Assembly (NCBI GenBank): GCA_022710245.1
Contig: JAKLHH010000037.1
Span: 1 to 16,703 of the forward strand
Direction: 5' to 3'
Source of the DNA: Myxococcota bacterium
Lineage (GTDB): Bacteria; Myxococcota; Polyangia; GCA-2747355; JAKLHH01
DNA: 16,703 bases
Shown: positions 7,800-13,822 of the stretch, one piece after another
Position numbering within the stretch: the stretch's first letter is position 1
Layout: every line of letters begins with the position of its first letter
Notes under the pieces: generated by a model
What the model was told of the DNA's origin: nothing
Databases searched by the model: none
Seen by the model: the letters and a program-made list of their open reading frames with translations, nothing else
Made by a program: the position numbers and the translations under genes

Positions 7800-8410
7800 A
7801 CCACGGGACGATGCCCCTGCGCGCGCTGATCGGCGCGCTGGCGCTGCTCGCGTCGGCGCCCGCCGAGGCGAAGGACTGGACCGCGGCGCTCGAGCGCGGC
7901 GAGATCATGGTCTACCGCGAGAGCGTCCCCGGGGAGGCCGAGCCCTGGGCGGTGATGAAGGCGGTGATCGAGCGACCGCCGCTGGAGGTCCTGCGCGTGA
8001 TCGAGGACTGCGACCGCTACCGCGACACCATGCCGCGCATCCGCCGCGCCCGCCGCGACAGCAAGGGGCCCGGCTGGGACATCTGCACGGTGACGGTGGC
8101 GATGCCCTTCCCCTACAAGGACGCCACCGCCACCTCGAGGGCGACCACCACCGTCAGGGACGGCGGCCGCACCATCCGGCGCGAGTGGAAGCTGCTCGGC
8201 GGCGACTACGTGCGCAACGAGGGGAGCTGGACGCTGACCACGTTCCAGGGTGACCCGCGCCGCACGCTGGCCGTGTACAGGGCCTACGCCCGACCGAAGG
8301 CCTGGGTCCCCGCCTGGATCCGCCGCACCGCCGAGACGCGGGTGCTGCCGGAGACCATCGAGAAGTTCCGCAAGGTGCTCGGCGCACCGCCCCGCGTCGC
8401 GGCGCGCTGA
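7796..8410 (+). CDS. Secreted START/SRPBCC-like protein
   Basis: A 204-residue protein with a signal peptide (residues 1-25, cleaved after APAEA). The mature part resembles the START/SRPBCC helix-grip fold that binds hydrophobic ligands: VMKAVIERPPLEVLRVIEDC, then YRDTMPRI, then beta-strands (WDICTVTVAMPFPYKDATAT, WKLLGGDYVRNEGSWTL) and a long C-terminal helix (AWIRRTAETRVLPETIEKF). It starts inside the GH35 stop codon (ATGA), with AGGAGG 7 nt upstream, so the two genes are almost certainly one operon and translationally coupled. A second in-frame ATG at 7811 would also leave a signal peptide. It may carry a lipid or small hydrophobic molecule in the periplasm; ligand and link to GH35 are unknown. 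Confidence 0.75.
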   Translation: MNHGTMPLRALIGALALLASAPAEAKDWTAALERGEIMVYRESVPGEAEPWAVMKAVIERPPLEVLRVIEDCDRYRDTMPRIRRARRDSKGPGWDICTVTVAMPFPYKDATATSRATTTVRDGGRTIRREWKLLGGDYVRNEGSWTLTTFQGDPRRTLAVYRAYARPKAWVPAWIRRTAETRVLPETIEKFRKVLGAPPRVAAR

Positions 8411-8434
8411 GCTCCGCGTCGCGGCGCGCTGAGC
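8392..8434 (+). repeat. 21-bp tandem duplication across a stop codon
   Basis: A 21-bp unit beginning CCGCGTCGCGGCGCGCTGAG occurs at 8392-8412 and again at 8414-8434, perfectly conserved. The first copy contains the last codons and TGA of the START-like gene; the second repeats that end sequence in the spacer, in another frame. It looks like a recent slippage duplication. Confidence 0.85.
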
Positions 8435-8443
8435 GGGCAGGTG

Positions 8444-8474
8444 GCTGTCGCGGTGGCCGGCCGCTGGGGACAGC
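8444..8474 (+). terminator. GC hairpin downstream of the GH35-START operon
   Basis: GCTGTC pairs with GACAGC, and inside it GCGG pairs with CCGC, leaving a 4-nt bulge on the right side. It begins 34 nt after the operon's last stop. There is no T-tract, so this could be a terminator hairpin or only a GC-rich fold. Confidence 0.25.
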
Positions 8475-8531
8475 TGGCCCGAGCGACCGCTCCGACCCGG
8501 GGGATCTGGTCGAGATCACGGGTCGTCGGGG

Positions 8532-8548
8532 GTGGCGCACATGCTGCA
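8532..8548 (+). promoter_or_regulatory. Weak candidate sigma-54 promoter for the SLH lipoprotein
   Basis: GTGGCGCACATGCTGCA has TGGC and TGCA at GG-N10-GC spacing but matches only 9 of 13 specified positions. Transcription would begin near 8558, almost at the ATG at 8561. That implies a nearly leaderless message, consistent with the lack of a Shine-Dalgarno site there. Chance is a real alternative. Confidence 0.3.
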
Positions 8549-8560
8549 ACCTCTGCGGGC

Positions 8561-9349
8561 ATGCCGCGCGCCCCGCTCCTCTGCAGCCTGGCCCTGCTCG
8601 GCCTCCTCGGTGCCTGCGCGGGGAGCGACAGCTCGACCAGCGGCAAGAGCGCGTTCCGGCCGATGGTGGACTTCGGCGGCGGTCAGGGAGAGATCGTCCC
8701 GCCGGAGCCGGCCGGGGACCTGGGCGCGCCGGGCAAGGACGCGAGGCCCTCTCCCGCGGCTGACGGCGGGCCCGCGCCTAGCACCGAGGCGGGAACGACC
8801 CCGGTGACAGGCCAGCTCTTCACCGATGTCCCCCCGGACTCCCCCTTCTACGACGCGATCCAGTGGGTGGGCATCCACGGCTACTTCGTCGGCTGCGCCT
8901 CGACCGCCTTCTGCCCGACCAAGCCGCTCACCCGCGCCGAGCTCGCCGCCGCGCTGGTGAAGATGAAGTACGGCACCAGCACCACCGCCTCCACGACGCC
9001 CCACTTCCAGGACGTGCCGGCCTCGCACTGGGCGTTCAAGCCGATCCAGCGCCTCGCCGACGACGGCGTCACCGCCGGGTGCGGCGGCGGCAACTTCTGC
9101 CCCGAGGTGAGCGCGCTCCGCGCCGAGGCGGCGGCGCTCCTCGCGCACCTGAAGTACGGCCCCACCGTGAGCGGCTCGACGACGCCCTACTACACCGACG
9201 TCCCGGCCTCGCACTGGGCCTTCCCGGCCGTGCAGAGGCTCACCGACGAGCAGATCGCCACCGGCTGCGGCGGCACCCTGTACTGCCCGGCCGCCTCCGT
9301 CTCGCGGCAGGAGTGCGCCGCGCTCCTCTATCGCGCGCAGAGCCTCTGA
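8561..9349 (+). CDS. SLH-domain lipoprotein with three cysteine-type SLH units
   Basis: A 262-residue predicted lipoprotein. The signal peptide ends in LLGAC (Cys19). Residues 20-85 are a Gly/Pro/Asp/Ser-rich spacer. Three SLH units follow: FTDVPPDSPFYDAIQWV (about 87-138), PHFQDVPASHWAFKPIQRL (147-200) and PYYTDVPASHWAFPAVQRL (209-260). Each carries a paired-cysteine turn (GCASTAFCP, GCGGGNFCP, GCGGTLYCP), probably a disulfide, in place of the GYxxGxFxP turn of classic SLH domains. Three SLH units form the normal envelope-binding trimer-like fold, so the protein may bridge a lipid anchor and a cell-wall or surface ligand. ATG 8561 is chosen because it gives the lipoprotein signal; no ribosome binding site precedes it. 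The last codons overlap a 14-bp palindrome, CTGAGTCGACTCAG (9346-9359), that contains the stop codon. Confidence 0.85.
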   Translation: MPRAPLLCSLALLGLLGACAGSDSSTSGKSAFRPMVDFGGGQGEIVPPEPAGDLGAPGKDARPSPAADGGPAPSTEAGTTPVTGQLFTDVPPDSPFYDAIQWVGIHGYFVGCASTAFCPTKPLTRAELAAALVKMKYGTSTTASTTPHFQDVPASHWAFKPIQRLADDGVTAGCGGGNFCPEVSALRAEAAALLAHLKYGPTVSGSTTPYYTDVPASHWAFPAVQRLTDEQIATGCGGTLYCPAASVSRQECAALLYRAQSL

Positions 9350-9394
9350 GTCGACTCAGCCTTGACGATTCCCGAACGGTCAAGCGACCGGCGG

Positions 9395-9414
9395 CGCGCG
9401 GGGACCCCGGCGCG
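9395..9414. terminator. GC hairpin between convergent genes
   Basis: CGCGC plus GGGG (9395-9403) pairs with CCCC, one bulged G, and GCGCG (9405-9414). It lies in the 84-bp gap between the convergent SLH-lipoprotein and hydrolase genes and could act as a two-way terminator. It lacks a T-tract. A weaker CTTGAC/GTCAAG inverted repeat sits at 9361-9384. Confidence 0.3.
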
Positions 9415-9433
9415 CGGGAGGTGGGAGCCGCGA

Positions 9434-10744
9434 TCAGAGCTTCAGCTGCGCCTTCAGGAACCCACGCACCTTGGCGATCACGCTGGCGCGGCTGGTCTCC
9501 GTGAAGAGCTCGTGGAAGTAGACCGGGCCCGTCTGGAAGCTGGAGGGGAACTCGACCAGGGTGCAGACGCCGAGCTGCTTGCAGAAGGCGCCGTGGGTCG
9601 ACGCGGTCGCGATCGGGTCGATGGGGCTGGAGAGGATCAGCGTCGGGAGGCTCTTGATCTTCGCCAGCTCGCTCGCCTGGTTCATCGCGTCGATGGCGGT
9701 GAAGCTCTCCTGCAGCCAGCCGAAGGTCGGGTTCGGGCCGACCAGCGGGTGCCCGTCAGCCCACACGCAGTACTCGTAGTTGCTGGTCGTGCCCATGAAG
9801 TCGGGCCCCGGGAAGGTGCAGGACGGGATCGGCGTGTGCGCGTTCTTGCAGCCCACGGAGGCCGCCGAGGTGAAGAAGCCCCAGGCCTTGCCGAGCGCGG
9901 CCCAGTCCACCGGGATCTGGTCGCAGCCCGGCTGCGCTGGATCGGCGAAGCAGGCCTTGCAGGCCGGCGTGCTCAGGCAGGTCGCCAGCGCTCCGAGGAC
10001 CGGCACCGGGGCCTCGGGCGCGAGCGCGCAGCGATCCGCGAAGCCGAAGCCATAGGGAGCGGGCAGCGCGAAGCCGGCGGCGAGCTGACGCAGCTGCTCG
10101 GTGGTCGCGCCAGCGGGCGGGTTGATGCCGAACATCGGGGAGCCAAGGATGAGGCCGGCGACCGCCGCCGGATACTTCTGCGCGTGGCGGGCCGCGATGA
10201 GGCCTCCCATGCTGTGCGCCATCAGGTAGAGCGGGCGGTTCGGCTTGCCCACCTTCTTCAGCCGCTGCACCACGGCCTGCACACCCTCGACGTACTCGTC
10301 GTAGCTGCTGATGTGGCCCTTGAGGCCGCTCGAGAGGCCCTGGCCCTCGTGGTCCATGGTGACGAACGTGATCGGCAGGTCGGCCAGGGTCTGCGCCTTG
10401 GTGGTGATCCAGGGCTCGGTCTGCAGCCTGGTGAAGAGCGGATCGTACTTCTCGATGAACTCCGTCCGCCCGTTCAGGAAGAGGACGGTCGCCCGGTCAT
10501 AGCCCACCTTCTCGTAGCGCTTGATGCGCAGCGTGCTGCCGGAGGGGCCCGCGATCTTCTCCTCGATCACCACCCGACCGTAGGTGAAGTCGAGCCCGAT
10601 CTTGGCGGCGGGGCCCGCGGTGCAGGCGATCTCGCGGGTGGACTCCTCGTTCATCGCCGGGGATCCGGGGTCCTCGACGCCGCCACACGCGGGCGCGAGG
10701 AGGGTTGCGGCCAGCAGGCCGAGCACACACCTGAACATTCTCAT
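9434..10744 (-). CDS. Lysophospholipase-like alpha/beta hydrolase lipoprotein
   Basis: A 436-residue serine hydrolase resembling the PldB/monoacylglycerol lipase (Hydrolase_4) family. The core starts with FLNGRTEFIEKYDPLFTRL, then TMDHEGQGLSSG, the nucleophile elbow AHSMGG (S178), and late acid and histidine residues D376 (SSPIDPIA) and H411 (YFHELF), a complete catalytic triad. The cap region (about 205-335) is unusually cysteine-rich (nine Cys between 239 and 326), suggesting several disulfides in an exported enzyme. The N-terminus is a signal peptide ending LLAPAC (Cys20), a slightly atypical lipobox with proline at -2. The start is ATG 10744 or ATG 10738; the AGGAG site is spaced better for the second. 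It would cleave acyl esters at the envelope; the substrate is not known. A near-consensus sigma-54 promoter lies about 110 bp upstream. Confidence 0.85.
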   Translation of the reverse strand: MRMFRCVLGLLAATLLAPACGGVEDPGSPAMNEESTREIACTAGPAAKIGLDFTYGRVVIEEKIAGPSGSTLRIKRYEKVGYDRATVLFLNGRTEFIEKYDPLFTRLQTEPWITTKAQTLADLPITFVTMDHEGQGLSSGLKGHISSYDEYVEGVQAVVQRLKKVGKPNRPLYLMAHSMGGLIAARHAQKYPAAVAGLILGSPMFGINPPAGATTEQLRQLAAGFALPAPYGFGFADRCALAPEAPVPVLGALATCLSTPACKACFADPAQPGCDQIPVDWAALGKAWGFFTSAASVGCKNAHTPIPSCTFPGPDFMGTTSNYEYCVWADGHPLVGPNPTFGWLQESFTAIDAMNQASELAKIKSLPTLILSSPIDPIATASTHGAFCKQLGVCTLVEFPSSFQTGPVYFHELFTETSRASVIAKVRGFLKAQLKL

Positions 10745-10850
10745 GGGCTCCTGACTCCTTGTCTCGGTTGTCTCCATCACCGGTGAAGGTGTGGCCCGCG
10801 GCCACCGCGTCGCAGGGCCGGCGTCACCGGCGCTCTGATGCCGCGCGCCG

Positions 10851-10867
10851 AGCAAGCGACGTGCCGG
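10851..10867 (-). promoter_or_regulatory. Strong candidate sigma-54 promoter for the hydrolase gene
   Basis: Minus-strand CCGGCACGTCGCTTGCT matches 12 of 13 specified positions of YTGGCACG-N4-TTGCW, with correct GG-N10-GC spacing. Transcription would begin near 10840, giving a leader of about 96 nt before the start at 10744. Confidence 0.65.
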
Positions 10868-10981
10868 TGACCGCCGCTGGCTGGCCGCAGTGAAAACCGC
10901 CAGCGCGTCGGGGGCAGCGGTCCGGGTGCAACCGGGACTCGTCACGCCCCTGCAGCAAGCGGTGCGATTTCCGGTGACCGC
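10864..10981. repeat. Direct repeat CCGGTGACCGC, possible activator sites
   Basis: CCGGTGACCGC occurs at 10864-10874 and 10971-10981, in the same orientation. GTCACCGG appears inverted at 10823-10830, and the palindrome TCACCGGTGA at 10777-10786. The first copy overlaps the -24 element of the minus-strand sigma-54 promoter; the second lies about 130 bp upstream of the plus-strand transcription start, a usual enhancer distance. CCGGTGAC also occurs inside coding sequence, so specificity is uncertain. Confidence 0.35.
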
Positions 10982-11074
10982 AGCCGCGCACGATCAAGCT
11001 CCAGCGCACCGCCCACGTCAGGTTGCAGCGCTCCCGCACGCCGCAACGTCACGACCCGCGGGCCCTTCTCGCGT

Positions 11075-11091
11075 CTGGCACGCGCCCTGCT
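11075..11091 (+). promoter_or_regulatory. Strong candidate sigma-54 promoter for the lipoprotein at 11124
   Basis: CTGGCACGCGCCCTGCT matches 12 of 13 specified positions; only the first T of the -12 TTGC is C. Transcription would start near 11102, 22 nt before the ATG, with GAGGAG in between. Confidence 0.65.
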
Positions 11092-11123
11092 TTCCTTCGC
11101 GACGTCCAGACGAGGAGCCGAAC

Positions 11124-12332
11124 ATGGGATCTCTTCCCCATCACCGCGTCGCGGCCCTGCTCGCGGCGCTGCTGGGGCTGGCCTCTTGCCCCGCCGTCGC
11201 CGACGCCGACCCCGCCCCCGACGGCACCAGCCGGAGCACCGGCTGGAGCGCCGGCACCCTGCCCTCGAGCGGCGTCGTTCCCGACGGCGAGCTGCGTCCG
11301 CTGTTCGGCGCCGCGGCCGGCCCCCCCATCTGGAAGAGCAACAACCCCGAGATCCTCCGGGGAGCGACCGGCTGGTTGATGCAGAACGCGCGCCCGGACC
11401 CCGGGCGCGGAGGGCACGCGCTGCCCCTCACCGGCGCGGCCGCGGTCTACCTCTTCCACATCAACAAGTCCGGCGCGCCGCGCACCCTGCATCTGCTGAT
11501 GAGCAACGCCGGCCAGGGGCCGATGGCGGCGAGCTACCGCGGCTCTCTCTACACGAACGCGGAGAGGCCGCTCCACGGCGAAGGCAGCGGCCCTGGCTAC
11601 GCCGTGGCCCAGGACTGGCTGGCCGGCTCGCTCCGCACGCCGACGACCAGCGTCCAGGTCTCGCCACGGCGGGTGGTGGAGCTCGCTCGTGCCAGCCTGC
11701 CGGACGGCGCCATGGTCGACGGCCGCTTCGAGCTCGACGGTCTGCGGTCGGCCAACCTCTACACGGTGGCGACCACCAGCGGGCGGCTCGAGGACGCGAT
11801 CAACGCGTCGCAGACGGGGCCGGTGGACGGCGAGATCCACGCGCCGGGCGCCGCGGCGTACGGGCGCGAGGCGGGCGTCTACGCGGGCTCGCGCCACCTC
11901 GCGAGCGAGCTCCTCACCGTCCCTCCCGCGCCGGCCTACCTCGGGTACGCGCTCAACACCACGAGCCGCTTCAACCCCAGCCTGCCCGACTGCACCGCCC
12001 CGGCGCTGATGGCGCTCGGCGACTCCGCGCCGCGCACCTGGGGGAACTACGGGCACCTCTGCGAGGTCAAGCTCCGCCTGGTCTCCGACGGTCAGCCGCG
12101 CCGCGTTCGGCTCTCGCTCGTCTCCAGCGCGCTCGGCGCCTCGACCAGCTTCACCTTCAACGGCCCGGTCCGCGTCGGCGATCGCACCATCCCCGTCTAC
12201 ACCACCGCGCAGAAGCCGAGCTGCGAGCTCTGCACCCTCGAGGTCCCGCCGCGAGGGATCGAGGTGCCGCTGCGGCTCTACATCCCCGGACTGATCACCG
12301 TCGGGCAGCAGCTGGTGCTCGAGTCGCTCTAG
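11124..12332 (+). CDS. Lipoprotein of unknown function, possibly DUF3370-like
   Basis: A 402-residue exported protein. The signal peptide ends in LGLASC (Cys22), a good lipobox; cleavage after AVADA is an alternative. I do not recognise a function. The sequence is beta-rich and starts with VVPDGELRPL, KSNNPEILRGATGWLMQN (71-88) and AVYLFHINKSGAPRTLHLLM. This order (a SNNPEIL-type motif, then a strand pair about appearance and softness of surface repeats) reminds me of the DUF3370 proteins of cyanobacteria, but that is from memory and weak. Two CxxC-like pairs occur near the end (SCELC). ATG 11124 has GAGGAG six nucleotides upstream and a strong sigma-54-like promoter. It converges on the sigma-54 activator gene, with 50 bp between stops; a small CGCGA/TCGCG hairpin (12333-12349) lies there. 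Confidence 0.75.
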   Translation: MGSLPHHRVAALLAALLGLASCPAVADADPAPDGTSRSTGWSAGTLPSSGVVPDGELRPLFGAAAGPPIWKSNNPEILRGATGWLMQNARPDPGRGGHALPLTGAAAVYLFHINKSGAPRTLHLLMSNAGQGPMAASYRGSLYTNAERPLHGEGSGPGYAVAQDWLAGSLRTPTTSVQVSPRRVVELARASLPDGAMVDGRFELDGLRSANLYTVATTSGRLEDAINASQTGPVDGEIHAPGAAAYGREAGVYAGSRHLASELLTVPPAPAYLGYALNTTSRFNPSLPDCTAPALMALGDSAPRTWGNYGHLCEVKLRLVSDGQPRRVRLSLVSSALGASTSFTFNGPVRVGDRTIPVYTTAQKPSCELCTLEVPPRGIEVPLRLYIPGLITVGQQLVLESL

Positions 12333-12382
12333 CGCGAGCGAAGGTCGCGTTGCTCCCGTACAGGATCACCTGGGCCTGGCGA

Positions 12383-13372
<990 letters not shown>

Positions 13373-13393
13373 GGCCACCTCCCCTTCCGCGCC

Positions 13394-13434
13394 GGCCCGC
13401 GCCGTCGTCCTCGTCGGGCGGGGCGCTCGGGGCC
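13394..13434 (-). promoter_or_regulatory. Leader hairpin before the activator gene
   Basis: On the minus strand GGCCC, a 3-nt bulge, GCGCC, an 18-nt loop beginning CCGCCCGAC, GGCGC and GGGCC fold into a two-segment stem. It ends 22 nt before the ATG, the same distance as copy B before the FadL start. Outside the loop motif its sequence differs from the other copies, so it may be a diverged relative or coincidence. Confidence 0.35.
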
Positions 13435-13471
13435 AGCGCGCGCTGTGGTCCCTCGGCACATCCGCGGGGGT

Positions 13472-13488
13472 TGCAGGAACCGGGCCGG
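13472..13488 (-). promoter_or_regulatory. Weak candidate sigma-54 promoter for the activator gene
   Basis: Minus-strand CCGGCCCGGTTCCTGCA keeps GG-N10-GC spacing and matches 10 of 13 specified positions. Transcription would begin near 13461, about 89 nt before the ATG. If real, the activator gene is itself sigma-54 dependent. Confidence 0.35.
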
Positions 13489-13535
13489 CGTCAGCGCAGC
13501 TCAACCCCACGAGGATGCTCGGGCTGAGGCGCGGG

Positions 13536-13555
13536 CGCGCAAGCGTCCTTGCGCG
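13536..13555. other. Perfect 8-bp stem hairpin
   Basis: CGCGCAAG and CTTGCGCG are perfect inverted arms around the tetraloop CGTC. It sits in the divergent spacer, about 165 bp upstream of the activator start. It could be an operator or an RNA hairpin; no T-tract follows. Confidence 0.35.
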
Positions 13556-13596
13556 TTCGCTGGCGTGGATGCCTCGAGGCGGGCCAGGGGAGCTCG

Positions 13597-13692
13597 GTCC
13601 TCCTCTTGGCCGCCGGGCGCGTCCTCCTCTTGGCCGCCGGGCGCGTCCTCCTCTTGGCCGCCGGGCGCGTCCTCATCTTGGCCGCCGGGCGC
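13597..13692 (+). repeat. 24-bp tandem repeat, four copies
   Basis: Four head-to-tail copies of a 24-bp unit starting GTCCTCCTCTTGGCCGCC and ending GGGCGC. Copies one to three are identical; copy four has one C-to-A change. The array lies upstream of the lipoprotein gene at 13823 and outside any credible gene, although 24 is a multiple of three and all frames stay open. It is a candidate variable-number repeat. Confidence 0.92.
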
Positions 13693-13715
13693 GTGGGTCG
13701 ACAGCGACACAAGCG

Positions 13716-13765
13716 TTGGTCGCGGCAGCTCCCCGCCACCGCCCGACGTGCGGGGCGCCGCTTCA
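13716..13765 (+). promoter_or_regulatory. Leader stem-loop element, third copy
   Basis: This segment is homologous to the tandem elements before the FadL gene, in the same orientation relative to its downstream gene. It folds as GCGGC (13722-13726), 4-nt bulge AGCT, CCCCGC, a 13-nt loop containing CCGCCCGAC, GCGGGG, C, GCCGC (13757-13761). The start codon is 62 nt downstream. A second small hairpin, CTGCGA (13770-13775) / TCGCAG (13802-13807), follows and touches the ribosome binding site. Confidence 0.55.
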
Positions 13766-13822
13766 TTCGCTGCGACACCCCAGCTCGTCCCTGCACCTAC
13801 CTCGCAGAGGAGAGATGCGAGC

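Larger units (their letters stand above)
10745..11123. other. Divergent regulatory region between hydrolase and lipoprotein genes
   Basis: About 380 bp without a gene. It holds the two best sigma-54 promoter matches of the window, one for each flanking gene, the perfect palindrome TCACCGGTGA (10777-10786), and an inverted repeat GTTGC (11022-11026) / GCAAC (11043-11047) upstream of the plus-strand promoter. Confidence 0.7.
13373..13822. other. Divergent region between activator and lipoprotein genes
   Basis: About 450 bp with no gene I can support. It holds, from left to right, a leader hairpin for the activator gene, a weak sigma-54-like site, a small perfect hairpin, a four-copy 24-bp tandem repeat and a leader stem-loop for the lipoprotein gene. 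No sigma-54-spaced promoter faces the lipoprotein gene. Confidence 0.7.

Noticed and set aside
9346..9359. CTGAGTCGACTCAG as an operator
   Set aside because: It is a perfect palindrome but overlaps a stop codon between convergent genes, far from any start, so a regulatory role is unlikely.
13597..13692. CRISPR-like array
   Set aside because: The units are directly adjacent with no spacers, and no cas genes are present.
13597..13692. Sigma-54 promoters inside the tandem repeat (TTGGCCGCCGGGCGC)
   Set aside because: GG and GC are 9 nt apart, not 10, and the TTGC element is missing.
13491..13796. A short minus-strand protein with acidic GGQEEDAP-type repeats or RPAAKRRT repeats from the 24-bp array
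   Set aside because: All frames stay open because 24 is a multiple of three; there is no start with a ribosome site and no conserved sequence outside the repeat.
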